Shown: positions 1 through 10,395 of the stretch, in pieces | Layout of the letters: each line of letters begins with the position of its first letter | Position numbering within the stretch: the stretch's first letter is position 1 | Assembly (NCBI GenBank): GCA_037447655.1 | Contig: JBBHKE010001937.1 | Span: forward strand, 21,001 to 85,000 | Direction: 5' to 3' | Origin: Zygnema cylindricum | Lineage: Eukaryota; Streptophyta; Zygnematophyceae; Zygnematales; Zygnemataceae | DNA: 64,000 nt | Notes under the pieces: generated by a model | The model's input: only the letters and a program-made list of their open reading frames with translations | Database searches by the model: none | Told to the model about the DNA's origin: nothing | Made by a program: the position numbers and the translations under genes

Positions 1-1083
1 CTGAAAAAAGTTTTCTATAATAACTCAAGTACCCACTATAAAAATATCATGTTTTTTTTTAAATATCATTAAAAAAAACCGTATGCACTCAAAAATCACA
101 TTTATTTATCAATCACACTTATTCTACAAACCGTACTAATTTAACAACCTGCTGTAAAAAAACATCATATTGATTCAAACATACATGATAATCCGACTAT
201 CTACCTGTGTTATACTTTGATATCCGGACGGCTTTCTCGACATAAAGGAAAGAGCCTCATATTAACTGTTAAGCACCTAACTCAAAAATACAATCAAATT
301 ACCTCAGCTACCCACTCAAAACAATCATATTTATTCAAAAAATTATACTTATTCGACTACTGACCTGTGTTACACTTGGATATCCAGACTACTTTCCGAC
401 ATAAAGGAGTCGAGCCTCCGGACCCGAATCATAAATTCACCCACTAAAAAAACCATATTAAATCAAATACCCACTAAAAAATCATATTAAATCAAGTACC
501 CACTTAGAAAAACCGTGTTACCAAAAATATACTAAAGAAAAAATATTTAAAAAGAATTCACCTGTGTCCTACTGTGGTATCCGGAGGTTTTCCCGACATA
601 AAGGAGTCGAGCCTCGGGGCGAATCATATCGAGGATATCGGTCGCTACGAGACGATCATAAAGGACAAGATCTGCCGACTGCAATAGACGGTACGCTTTC
701 ACTGAAATATGAAAACGACAAAAAAAGAAAAAGAAAACGAAGTCCTTGTCAGAGCTTACAAATAAAAAACAAATAATGACGAAAAAAGTGTTTTTTTTTT
801 CATTTTTCCCACTATTCTACGACAGGGCGGTAGGTACGCTTTCAATGGAACAGGATAACAACAACAACAAAAGAGACAAATCGTCTGTTTGGTAACAATA
901 CATGATAATTTTCAGCATTTTAACTCACTCCAGAATTTGGACAAAACCCAAAAAAATCTTTCACTTTTTCATCTCAGTGAAACTTGAAAGTTGAAACCCA
1001 ATAATTATAAAAACCTTGAAGTTGAAAACCCAAAAACTTGTAAAATAAAACCCCAAAGGAAGTTAAACCCCGAAAACTCACAC
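1..1083 (-). other. UPM1: Intron 1 of UPM1 (partial), repeat-bearing
   Basis: This stretch follows the exon 1 donor on the minus strand and runs off the left edge. I found no exon of the methyltransferase here, so the next exon lies outside the window. It contains three diverged copies of a block with the core ATATCCGGAC ... GACATAAAGGA (about 205-265, 365-425 and 560-620), and short A-rich units with ACCCACTAAAAA (about 430-520). Confidence 0.6.
190..630. repeat. Diverged tandem repeat in intron, three copies
   Basis: A unit starting near CCTGTGT, continuing through a TATCC-GGA core and ending in CGACATAAAGGA-GAGCCTC, occurs near 205, 365 and 565. Spacing is roughly 160 and 200 bp. The copies differ by substitutions and small indels, so this is an old local duplication. 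I see no coding potential. Confidence 0.6.
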
Positions 1084-1862
1084 GTGAGAAGCTCACTATC
1101 CCCAGGTCCCGTTCCGACCAAAAACACATTTCCAGGCTTCGTATCTCCGGAATCTCTCCCTCTCCCCCTATTTTCTTTCATTTTTTTTTCTTTTAACATT
1201 GCCAAAACCTCTCTCAGTTCAGGTAAATGTAACACTATATCGTCATTTTCCCGTATTTTATCGGAGGGCTTCGCTTCTTCCCCCGTAGAGTCAAATTCGG
1301 AAATCGACGGTCGAGATGCGGTCTCATCCGTTCCATTAAAAGGAAATTGCCGAGAAGTTTCCTCGGAAGGAGATTGCCGAGGCAATTGCCAGGAAGTTTC
1401 CTTGGAAGGAGACCGGATAGCGAGGGCTCCAAAACCACGATGTCGCCCGTGTTCGCTGTCGTATTCGTTGAAGGGAGAGGGAGAGGGAGAGAGAGAGGAA
1501 GAGGAAAAGGAAGAAAGAGAGGGATAGGGAGAGGGAGAGGGAGAGGGAGAGGGCGAGGGCGAGGGCGAGGGCGAGGGCGAGGGAGAGGGAGAGGAAGAGG
1601 GAGACGGCGAAGAAGGTTTCTGAAAATCTGAGGAAAAATTTGAGGAAAAAGAGGAAGGATTTTCAGTTAAAGTAAGAGTTTCCTGTTGTAAGTTATTTTT
1701 TATTCGGAAATAAGAATGGTTGTGACCCACTAGTTTAACGGAGGGCACCGATTGGACAATTGGGAGTCCAACGGAAACTGAACGGTTGAGCTGCATGGAC
1801 AACATAGGTACGGAATTTATTTTTTGTCCTGTCTGCAAAACCAGCTGAGAAGGGGGGGCCAT
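1084..1862 (-). CDS. UPM1: Uroporphyrinogen-III C-methyltransferase (SUMT), exon 1
   Basis: SUMT transfers two methyl groups from SAM to uroporphyrinogen III, giving precorrin-2 for siroheme synthesis; in plants it acts in plastids. The exon opens with ATG at 1862 and encodes about 260 residues. The Ser/Thr-rich N-terminus fits a transit peptide. A Pro-Ser repeat follows (about residues 80-130). Then comes a helical segment resembling the plant enzymes (RENDDIVLHLPELREVLAML). The exon ends in the diagnostic family start motif NVFLVGTGPGDSELLT, the glycine-rich SAM-binding loop. Immediately after ELLT a GTGTGAG donor fits (exon end 1084), and the reading frame past it is no longer SUMT-like. 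The catalytic exons lie beyond the left edge. The family usually has Pro where this copy has Ser in GPGDS. The gene identity is firm, the exact donor and start less so. Confidence 0.85.
1472..1612. repeat. GAGGGA/GAGGGC microsatellite coding a Pro-Ser tract
   Basis: This is an array of 6-bp units, GAGGGA grading into GAGGGC and back. It lies inside UPM1 exon 1 and reads on the minus strand as alternating Pro-Ser. The unit is a multiple of three, so length changes keep the frame. The tract lies between the transit peptide and the enzyme domain, where length is probably tolerated. Confidence 0.85.
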
Positions 1863-2266
1863 GATAGAGAAAACGACAAAAATATGTAAACCGAATTAAC
1901 TGATACTGAATTTTCACCCTTTCAGAGAAACTAGTAATTATTATGTTTCTTTTTTTTATATGTAGTTAAATATCTTGACTATGGCATTCTCTTGTCGTTT
2001 TCCAAGTTCAATTTAGCAACTTGAAGCTAAGTACAAATTATAAATTTGAAACCTAAAGTCTTGCTTTTCCCTTTTTCTCGCTCCCTCACTCTCCCCTCTC
2101 TCTCCCTCTCTCCCTATCTCTCTCTCTCTCTGGCCCTCTCCCACTCTCCGTCTAACTCTCTCCCTCTCCCCCTCCCTCTCACTCTTCCACTCACTCTACC
2201 TCTCTCCCTCACTACACCTCTTACTCGCGCACTCTCCCTTCTCTCTCCCTTATCTCTCTCTCCCTC

Positions 2267-2306
<40 letters not shown>

Positions 2307-2843
2307 AACCTAGCCGTCACTCCAATTTCTCACACCTTAGGTGTTCCAAATTTGAAATCTGCAATTAGGTCTGCCAATACTTTAAAGCATTTCAAATTTT
2401 CAATCGTACACAAGTACAGATTGATACAATATGTAAAAAGTACAAACGTACAAACAGACAAAAGTACAAATCTACGAAGGTACAAATCGATTCGCAGCGG
2501 GGGACGGGGTCGCAGATTCGACTCGAAGGGCGTCCGATCCCAAAAGGACGCCTCTTTGATGCTCCGGGCGGGCGAATAAGGGCAGTGGCGACCAATCAGA
2601 ATTTAGAATGTAGCCTCCGTACAGCGAATGAGAAAGCAGAAGAACAAACCGACAAAGCGCGACGGACGTTCGCGTCTAAAGAATGTACGGAGGGGCGTCT
2701 GTTTTTGGGATTGGAAGAGCTATTAGGGTTTTGGAGGGGCTGACGGATGTTCCTAGATAGTCGGAGCCACTGGGAAGACTCCGTTCTGTCGGCCTAAAAC
2801 TGGATTGTGAACCTGGTGAAAGGCAGTTTGCAGATATCAATGT
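1863..2843. other. Upstream region of UPM1, no gene seen
   Basis: About 1 kb upstream of the UPM1 start codon. It holds a long CT-rich tract (separate entry), a CCAAT/ATTGG box near 2592-2596 and otherwise mixed sequence. Short reading frames here come from the simple repeat. It probably contains the promoter and 5' UTR of UPM1, but I cannot place a transcription start. Confidence 0.45.
2069..2307. repeat. CT-rich simple-sequence tract
   Basis: A nearly pure pyrimidine stretch of CTCTCC, CCCTCT and CT dinucleotides, ending in an uninterrupted CT run near 2270-2300. Read from UPM1 it is a GA-rich tract about 200-450 bp upstream of the start codon, where GA repeats often sit in plant promoters or 5' leaders. 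Confidence 0.85.
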
Positions 2844-3012
2844 GTTAGGGTATGTTCTCATGTAGTCGTTACTTTATGAAATACTTTGGAGTTCAGTGAA
2901 GATTCTCCGTACTACTGTTCAGAGCGTTCTTAGGGTATGTCCCCATGTAATCGGTACTTTGATAAAGTATTTTGGACTGTAGTGAGGATTCTCCGTACTA
3001 CTTTGAAGAGCG
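2844..3012. repeat. Tandem duplication of a MITE left end (about 86 bp)
   Basis: Two direct copies start TTAGGGTATGT and continue through the same ACTTT-AAGTATTTTGGA and GATTCTCCGTACTACT blocks, at 2844-2929 and 2930-3012. The second copy is the end of the element listed next, so that end was duplicated in place or two elements inserted side by side. Confidence 0.6.
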
Positions 3013-3878
3013 TCCCTATGTGCGAAAATGAAATCGGAACTTTGACATGTGACGGTTGTAGACGTAGGTACATCTTGTGACGATTGAAGGCGACAACGAA
3101 ACTTCCGACGATTAGTGAGGCCCACAAAAACAGCGACAGTTGTATACGTCTAGATTTTTGTGAAATTGTAGACGTTTAGGGCTTGGTGACGTTGTGACGT
3201 CACGCTCACTCGTGACAGCGTCGACGTCACGGATTCAAGAACTTTCCACCATGGTTTCCCAATTTCGTTTTTTTTAATTTTCTCATTTGAATTGCCATTT
3301 ATTATTTTTTTTTTTTTTTTTTAAATAACATTTTTAAAAGATCTTTCATTTTATATCAATACTGTCGTGTCTCGTTCTAAAAAGTGTGAGATGACAGCGA
3401 TAGTGTGAGAGGGAGAGGGGAGAGGCGACGACGGCGCAAAAATTTGAAAAAGACCCATGAATGGAAGTGGAGGTCCGAGACCCCTGCAATTTTTTTTCCG
3501 TACATGCGCGTGACGGGCACGGAGAAAAATAGCGAGGACTCTCCTTCGCCCTAAAATTTTCCCACTCGTGTGGCGCGCGCGTGGGTCGTTTTTCATTCGC
3601 TGTTTGGGCGGTACTTTAACTAAAATCACCTCCTCGAGGTGATTTTAAATGAAGTTTTTTTTTGGGCTGGATTCTCTTGCCCGGGGGTCGAAAAGGGGAA
3701 AACGCCAAAATGCGTTCACATGACGACAAACACGCCGTACATTCAAAGTATGAATTCACGTTCACTGTACTTTGGTAAAAACGATTTTCTCGTACGGCTA
3801 AAGTTTTTGTCAAAGTTCCCTGAATTTTAGGGCAAAAAGACAGAGAAAAGTATGTACTTTAAAACATGGGGACACCCC
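2933..3878. mobile_element. PIF/Harbinger-like non-autonomous element (MITE), copy M1
   Basis: The left end GGGTATGTCCCCATG (preceded by TTA at 2930-2932) is matched in inverted form by CATGGGGACACCCC at the right end (near 3878, followed by CTAA). Terminal inverted repeats plus a TTA-type 3-bp duplication are typical of PIF/Harbinger elements. The roughly 945-bp interior has no transposase. A diverged, inverted relative of its interior occurs at about 57837-58552. Classification comes from termini and duplication length only. Confidence 0.6.
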
Positions 3879-4146
3879 CTAAGGTAGAAAGATTCTAAAT
3901 GTTTTTGTGGGAATCTTTCTACGCAACATCATTATGTACAAACAAGTACAGGAACACTAAATAAAGTGGTACACTTAAGACTTAGTGTTCTAGGACTTAG
4001 AAGTATTGTACGAAAAAGTGATTCAATAGTATAGTGGAATTACGAATTCCAACACGGAATCATTGCATAAGAGAACGCATGAAGCTTTTCCATCATAACT
4101 CCGTGCCTAAAAGTTTCAGCAGAGAGTCACGTAGCTTATGCACCCA
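3879..4146. other. Intergenic, short inverted repeat only
   Basis: This contains a small inverted repeat (GTAGAAAGATTC ... GAATCTTTCTAC, about 3884-3922). No gene or other structure was seen. Confidence 0.4.
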
Positions 4147-4222
4147 CAATTCAGTGCGAAATTCAATGCGAAATTCAGTGTAAAATTCAGTCCGAAATTC
4201 AGTGCGAAATTTAGTACGAAAT
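4147..4222. repeat. 12-bp minisatellite
   Basis: Six to seven imperfect copies of a 12-bp unit, ATTCAGTGCGAA, with scattered substitutions. The array overlaps the 3' end of the ORF at 4211-4630 and supplies its stop codon. Confidence 0.75.
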
Positions 4223-4630
4223 CGTCACAGATAAGCGTGCCGGAGCGATAGTCACTCCCATCCCACCCACGCGACCGCTATCTTCGCAGAGGAAATAGGA
4301 AGGGTACGAGTCGGATGCGTCGCATTGAGTCGCAGGAAAGTTATTGTCGGTGGCGGCCTTCATCGCCGTCAAAATCCTCTCTGCAGAAGCGACAAACGTG
4401 CGACACAAGGAGCGAATCAGTGAGAGATTTCCACGTGTGAATGCATGAACGGCAGACGAAGAAAGAGGGGCATGGGAAGTGAAAGGAGGGCGAAACGTGC
4501 CATCGGCACTCGCCGTGGGTCCGGTGTACGACCCGAATTGTGCGTCTGCCACGTGGCAAGATAAGATTAACATTGCCGCGATCGCCGCAGCGACCGCCAT
4601 GGCTGTACGCTTGACACGAGGCAAGGACAT
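4211..4630 (-). CDS. Hypothetical small secreted protein
   Basis: A 139-codon ORF in a locally GC-richer patch. The N-terminus has basic residues (SLPRVKRT), a hydrophobic stretch (MAVAAAIAAMLILSC) and an Ala-X-Ala cleavage-type site (ADA before QF), so it looks like a secretory signal peptide. The mature part has Cys residues (one near SLC, two near the end) and no domain that I recognise. An AT-rich stretch with TATAAATAATAAAA (about 4640-4655) lies just upstream of the ATG, where a core promoter could be. The last codons fall in a minisatellite, so the true C-terminus may differ or a splice donor may be used earlier. It lies 2.3 kb upstream of UPM1 on the same strand. A chance frame in a GC-rich patch cannot be excluded. 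Confidence 0.4.
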   Translation of the reverse strand: MSLPRVKRTAMAVAAAIAAMLILSCHVADAQFGSYTGPTASADGTFRPPFTSHAPLSSSAVHAFTRGNLSLIRSLCRTFVASAERILTAMKAATDNNFPATQCDASDSYPSYFLCEDSGRVGGMGVTIAPARLSVTISY

Positions 4631-5076
4631 ACAAAGGGTGTTTTATTATTTATATTATTTTTATTATTGCTTTTCTTACTATTATTATATTCGGCGGCCA
4701 AAGCGGGATGTTTTCGTTTAGAAAAATTCAAAATTCTGCGATCGGATCGGTCGACTACCGAGTTTGTAGTCATTTTCACACGTGTGGACAGTTCCGTACG
4801 GCCTCAGCCGCAAAAGTTAAACGGAGGCGTTCAGACTTCTATTCTCAAATTAAAATCTTTGCACGTGCGAGTCCCTTTGACTGTGGTGGCGAACAGCTGC
4901 GCCCCGTTGGCCAGACCGTACCGCGTGATTCTGCAAGGTCAAGTTCCATAAGCGGAAAAAGCGGTGGTGTACGACAACCTGACAACAGGACCTTTGACGA
5001 CGCACAAACGACAAAGGATTTGCACATGCAAAGTAAAAGGTACGACAACCAACATTATGCGAATCAGCGAATGCTA
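4631..5076. other. Intergenic, nothing recognised
   Basis: AT-rich upstream flank of the small ORF, then mixed sequence with several GTAC/CGTAC tetramers. No supported gene or repeat. Confidence 0.35.
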
Positions 5077-5302
5077 CACCGTGTATCGGTATTGGTGTTA
5101 ATGTTTTTTTCGCCATTCAAAACATCTTTTCTCGGTGCACACTTGTCGGATTGTACATCTGACGGTTGCGATTGAGAGGTAAGATTTTTAGCTTCCGATT
5201 GGCGGTCTCAAATTGAAAATTGGACAAGTGTGTACGGAGAAAAGATGTTTCAAGCGGCGAAAAAATTATTAACCCTAATAGCGATACACGGTGTACTTTG
5301 CT
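5077..5302. mobile_element. Foldback-type element
   Basis: The arms 5077-5156 and about 5222-5302 are inverted copies. CACCGTGTATCG at the left end pairs with CGATACACGGTG at the right end, and AACATCTTTTCTC pairs with GAGAAAAGATGTT further in. About 65 bp separates the arms. This is the shape of a foldback MITE; I see no clear target duplication and no coding capacity. Confidence 0.55.
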
Positions 5303-6807
5303 GAGTCGACACAAAAAAAACTGTACGAATTTGTCCTCGCATAGGACTGACTCTCCAGCACCGTCAGAAATTTTGTCCTTATTAACGGTGGCGAATAACA
5401 TCTCTGACAACGCTGGAGAAACGACAAAATAGATCCAATCATACGTCATCGTTAGCGGCTTTCCGATTCAATCATGGCAAGTACAGTACCGTACCGTATT
5501 CATGGATCCGGAAAGGACATGTCGGTGGAAATTACTGTACTGCTGCCTGCACTGTAGCAAACAAATACACTGATTTACGAACGACAAAAAATGAAAAGAT
5601 ACACACGAGAGCGATATTTTTGTTTATTGTACGGTACGATTCCCACAGATATTTTTACGGTCCATCCTTCTGTCTGTCCGTATACATGTGACGAGCGCCG
5701 CACGAGCGTTATTTGCGCCGCACTTGCGCGATTGGCGGCATCATTTCTAGTAGCCAGTTTTTATTTTCTGTCGGGAAATCGTTTTCCGCCGACGCCGGGA
5801 GTTTCATTACTGATCTGACGTCTCCGATTGGCTGTGTAGCTGAAAAACAATCAGTTTTTTTTTTACCGGGCAGTCAGTATTATTTTTCCCGTAGCGCGTC
5901 GTTCGTAAAACCCTATTTCTCGTACCCGATCCCAAGTGGTGCCGAATGTCGGCGCGAGGTGCCGAAGGTCCCACACTTGTATGGGGGCTTGTACGGTATG
6001 GTACTGAATCTTGCAACTACTTGGCCCCGCAGGGGTGCCGAAGGTACCGTATATTTAGGGTTTATTTTATCTGTTTTTGTTATTTTTATAATAAAAAAAC
6101 AACCCTAAACACAAAACCCTATGTCACATACCCGATCCCAAGAGGTGCCGAAGGTCCGCGCGAGGTGCCGAAGGTCCCACACTTGTATGCAGGCTTGACA
6201 CACTATTTAATAACCTGCTTGTCACACAATCTTTCGGGTGCCCGAGATATCAGGGCATCAGAAACCGTGCGTTCGTACGATTAGAAGAGCTCAGAATGGT
6301 ACACCGCGAATCGTAATTAGGGTGAAGTTCCATTACCACATTCTGTAATCGTACGGCCAACATTTCAGGATGCTACCCTTTGAACGAAGTTCCATTGCGC
6401 AGAGTCTATAATCCACGTGTTAGCAAAATAGTGGCGCCACGTAGCTATAGATTTGATATTGAATATCGTCAATGATTTTCACACCGACCAAAAATCTCCA
6501 TTTGCGTACCATGTACGTGCGTACCAGGTCATCGTGCAACACAACTTTTGTACTCTTTGCAGACGCCTTGTCACATACCACCTCATTTTTTTAGGGTTCT
6601 GTTTTTTCGCGTGACGAATGTGAGTTGCCATAAATAGTGTGATGAATGGGCGCTAATAGAAATAGCGCGACGAAAGTGCGTTACGACATTTCGTTTGTAT
6701 TTTCTGTTGGATTTTTGAATGCGTGTATCGTGGGCGAAATTTTTTGATTTCCGTTGGTCGCCAGCTTGACACGTATGCTTATTATCCAGCGTGTCGCGGC
6801 TCAATTT
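5303..6807. other. Intergenic with a local direct repeat
   Basis: No convincing gene. Blocks at about 5918-5993 and 6129-6198 are direct copies built around ACCCGATCCCAAG, GGTGCCGAAGGTC and CCACACTTGTATG, with the GGTGCCGAAGGTC unit repeated several times. Reading frames here follow these repeats. Confidence 0.45.
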
Positions 6808-6857
6808 TTTCTGTAATTGGTGATGTACCTCGCGAGGTACATCACCAATTACAGAAA
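6808..6857. repeat. Perfect 50-bp palindrome
   Basis: The two 25-base arms are exact reverse complements about the centre 6832/6833 (core CCTCGCGAGG), with no spacer. The sequence to its right (about 6858-6945) recurs in inverted orientation at 59636-59730 without the palindrome. Confidence 0.9.
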
Positions 6858-6945
6858 CTTTCGAAGCGAATGCTTCGCGAAAAAATATCCAACGGTCATT
6901 GTTAACTCCCAGATTTTTGGAGAATATTGGCAAGATTCTCTGTAA
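6858..6945. repeat. Dispersed repeat, inverted copy at 59636-59730
   Basis: Blocks such as AAGCGAATGCTTCG, AAAAAATATCCAAC and GGAGAATATTGGCAAGATTC occur here and, as reverse complement in matching order, at 59636-59730. This indicates one dispersed repeat family on both sides of the retrotransposon nest. Confidence 0.65.
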
Positions 6946-8366
6946 TGTTGTTTTCTTAATAAAAACAAAATAATAGGTACGGCGTTAGTAATATTTGTCG
7001 CGTTGAATGTCAGTAAATGTTCACACTGACGACGATGCTGTCGACGGACGAGGGTTATGCGAACGACTTTTTTTCGAGGTGATTGATTTTATATTTAGTG
7101 CAATTTCACGTGCGAGCGCGATTCTATTAATCATTATTTGTACCTTTTTACTTATAAAAGTACAGTTCTGCACGGTCGGGCATCGTCCGTACTCCACACT
7201 ATTTAAAACGAACCTGTATTAGAATTTTTTACGCTAATTAAACCTTACCTTAAATAGTATAATGAAAAATTTAGAATCATTTACTCTATTTAAGGTGATA
7301 AAGTCGAAATTTACAGCGACCGAATTAGCGTTATTTACTCTAACCACGATACGCGGTTTACTCTACACCGTCAATCGCTATTAAAGTAAAGGAATAAATA
7401 GCGTAAAAAAAAATTAGTGTTATTAACACTAATCGGGATTTAAAAAAAATATATATATATATATACTAATTAATCCCTAACTATAATTTGGGTTGTCCTA
7501 AATAATAAATACCCGCCCTTTCGATGTCTACAGTAATATATGTACCCGTACAAAATCTGACAATTCGTACCCCATCGTGCTCTTCACACGGTCGACGGAC
7601 GAATATATGAGATCATGATTTTTTTTCGACGAGTTTGCGTCTCTTTCTTCCAGTGCACATTCACATGCGTGCGCAATAATGTTAAGTGCCTTTTTTACCT
7701 TGTAATTCAAAAAGTACCATTTTGTACGGATATACCCTGTCCATACGCCACACTATTTCCATCGCAATTTACTTTCATTATTAACGCTAATTGAAAAAAA
7801 ACCCTAAGTAGAATAATGGAAAAAATAAAAATTATGGATTGTATTTCAGGTTTTTTTTTTGAAAAAAAAGCATTGAATTAGCGTTATTTACTCTAATATC
7901 GATCGGCGGTGTAGCGCAAACTGCAAAATCTACAAGATTGACATACCATTAGCGAAAAAGTCGGGTATTTTTCTTAATTTCGTACCTATTCGAATAGCGC
8001 CATACGTTTTTTTCCCTTATTAAAAAAAACGAATCTTTAAAGATACTCCGTGGATCCAGGAGCATCCTCCCTCGGATGTTTCCTTTTCCCAACAAACATA
8101 ATGTCGTACCTCCACTGAACCTCAATCATCCTCGCGAAGATCGCCATTAAAAACCGAATAGAAACCTCCGCGTGGAGAAAAAGATCTCTGTCAATAAGAT
8201 TTCAGTCACGTCACACAGCCACTGCCACTGGGACTCTTACAAATCATAAAAGGGCATGTAAAATGTGACAAGATGAATGCAAATCCACCAAAATCCCGCT
8301 GCATTTTGCAGATTTACCAAAATTCTTGTTCGCAAATCCAACAACGCCCGTGCGCACTCCATCTAC
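6946..8366. other. Intergenic with a diverged direct duplication
   Basis: Two diverged direct copies lie at about 7020-7330 and 7570-7860. They share GTCGACGGACGA, TTTTTTTCGA, the GTACGG...CGTCC...CCACACTATTT block and TAACGCTAATT-type motifs. An AT dinucleotide run is at about 7450-7465. There is no coding region; this looks like an AT-rich repeat rather than a gene. Confidence 0.45.
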
Positions 8367-8369
8367 TTA

Positions 8370-10129
8370 GGGTGCGTCTCCATGTGCCTAAGGGTTTTTT
8401 TCCTATCGTTTTCTTGTAAAACTTAGAGTCGTACCGCGTAAGTTTCAACCGTACAAAAAAAAAGGAAAATGAAAATTACATTTTGCGTCATCATCGAACT
8501 TAGGAAGTACTACATGTTGTCTTGTGTTATTCTACCCACGGCCACGCCAAAAAATCTCATCTTCAAACTTTTCTTTAAAACACAGGGAAGATGTGTTTTA
8601 AAACAAAGTTTTTTCGAAAAACAAATAGGAACACTTATTCGCACGTGTAATTTTTTTTTTCACAAATTTCAAACGAATTCAAGCGACGACGAAAGGTACA
8701 GTATTTGTTTTTTTTTGTCCGTTTGCGTCCATCAAAGTACACAATTTGTTTTGTTTTGTCGCGTTTCGTTCAATACAGATTTTTCTATTCCAGGGGTCTA
8801 ACAATTCCGATGCCATTTGACGAAATCGTGAGAAATCTTTGAGGGCGCCCCAGCAAGTCGCACACGCCGCCTCTCTTAGGCAGCCTCACATTCTCTCCTT
8901 TAAACTTCATCATTGATAAGATTGCGAGGGAAAAAGATTAGATTGTGAGGGAGGAAAAGAAGATTGTGAGGTATTGATGCCAAAGTGGAATTGGAGAGGG
9001 AATTACCCATAGATGTCTCATTCGTACCGATTTTGAGATTTTTACGAAATTTCGTTATTTTTTATAGATTTAGAAACTTTTGTAAAATGCGTATACTTTT
9101 CGTACGGACTAAATGTACGATAATAATGTAAATTAATATTCAAATAAAAGGTTGAACGTACACCGTGAATCACCATTAAAGTTAAACTCTATTTTGGGTT
9201 AATCGCCTAACGCCAACTAAAAGTCAAAATTTAATGCTAATTTATACACACCTAACACTAATTTGGATGTAGCCGCGATAGTCTATGTTCACATGTTCGA
9301 CGCTTGAACATGCGAGAACAAGTTCTCGCAATTCTCCCTCCTCTACTTTATGATTGGGATTCAAATCCGAGTGCGCTTTTTTGTGGCGACGCACTCAATT
9401 TCCTGTGTCGAGGCCTTTATCTGACGCTTATTTTGTACGCCTGTACAAAATAATGAGCAGTTTTAGAACGAACTCACACAATTCGTACATTCACTTTTTA
9501 AAAGCAATCGTAGTTAAAGTAGCTAACGCTAATTAAAATGTATGCGTATTAACGTAAAACAAAAATAAGTTTGATTAAGTTGTAGTAGTATTTTTTTTAG
9601 ATGTTTTTATATATTTTATTTTTTTATAAAGTCAAAGTCGTCAACGCATTTAATAAATTTTTGAATTTATATGCATATTCGTTATTTTTTGGGCGTTTCA
9701 TTTGTGCGTTTTATGCGCATGAGACATCTATGGAGTTGCCTCCTTTCCATCTTACCTCATTATGCAGCCTGCACATGAGGTAGAATAAGGTTTCAAAGCG
9801 CGTATAATTTGCCAATACGGTAACCGTACACGAAAGGTTGCGGAAACAACACTTCTTTAGCCATGGACATCCTCTATGGCAAAGTGTTGGATGGCTGAAC
9901 GTCTACAAATGTCACACAAGGTTATGCGACATTCATAGCGATTTTTCACAATTTGGTACGTCATCACACATTGTACACTGTCGACAGCCGTCAAGCGCAT
10001 TGTCGACGTATACAATCGTCACGCCTTTAAGTGACAACTTTGTTTGGTACATAGAGGGACACCCCAAATCCGAGTCCGCCGGATCTGCAAAGTAGATTCT
10101 CTAATTTTCAAATACATGGAGAAGCACCC
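8370..10129. mobile_element. PIF/Harbinger-like element, 1.76-kb copy (M2)
   Basis: The left end GGGTGCGTCTCCATGTG follows TTA at 8367-8369. The right end ACATGGAGAAGCACCC is followed by TTA at 10130-10132, so ends and 3-bp duplication agree. The outer halves (8370-8860 and about 9880-10129) match the compact 812-bp copy at 55092-55903. The middle is extra and includes a second element (next entry). No transposase is present. Confidence 0.65.
8960..9785. mobile_element. Possible inverted-repeat element nested in M2
   Basis: CCATAGATGTCTCAT near 9008 recurs inverted as ATGAGACATCTATGG near 9718, with similar sequence continuing outward on both sides. The interior is AT-rich with AACGCTAATT-type motifs like those at 7.2-7.9 kb. 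It explains most of the extra length of the host element; exact ends and duplication are not clear. Confidence 0.4.
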
Positions 10130-10390
10130 TTATTCTAGGAGTTGTTGAAAAAAATAGAATAAAATTGCAATGAGTGGTCGTACGCCGCCTGGTCGGGCAC
10201 ACGACCCACGACCCCTCCCCCTCTTGTAAATTCGCTATAAAACTTTGTAAATTTGACAAAAATGACTCGTATGTGTGAACAAACCATCATCCCATGAGGG
10301 CAAAAATGTGGCCAAAAATAGAACGTGACATGATTGTCATAAGGATGAAACCACGATGGCGTGTATGGGCTAATAGTGTACGGCTTGTTG

Positions 10391-10395
10391 AGGAT
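10391..10395. repeat. Target-site duplication of copia element A (left), AGGAT
   Basis: These five bases directly precede the A 5' LTR. The same five follow the LTR end at 54844-54848. Confidence 0.85.

Noticed and set aside
991-1631. Plus-strand frames across UPM1 exon 1, including an Arg/Gly-rich one
   Set aside because: They are antisense to the supported UPM1 exon and owe their length to the GAGGGA microsatellite.
2046-2595. Long frames over the CT-rich tract on both strands
   Set aside because: Low-complexity translation of a simple repeat, with no conserved segment.
4147-4222. A CRISPR-like array
   Set aside because: The units are 12 bp, contiguous and imperfect without spacers, in a eukaryotic genome; this is a minisatellite.
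6583-6933. A 116-codon minus-strand frame and a plus-strand frame sharing a peptide
   Set aside because: The shared peptide is an effect of the perfect palindrome, which reads alike on both strands; no domain or codon bias was seen.
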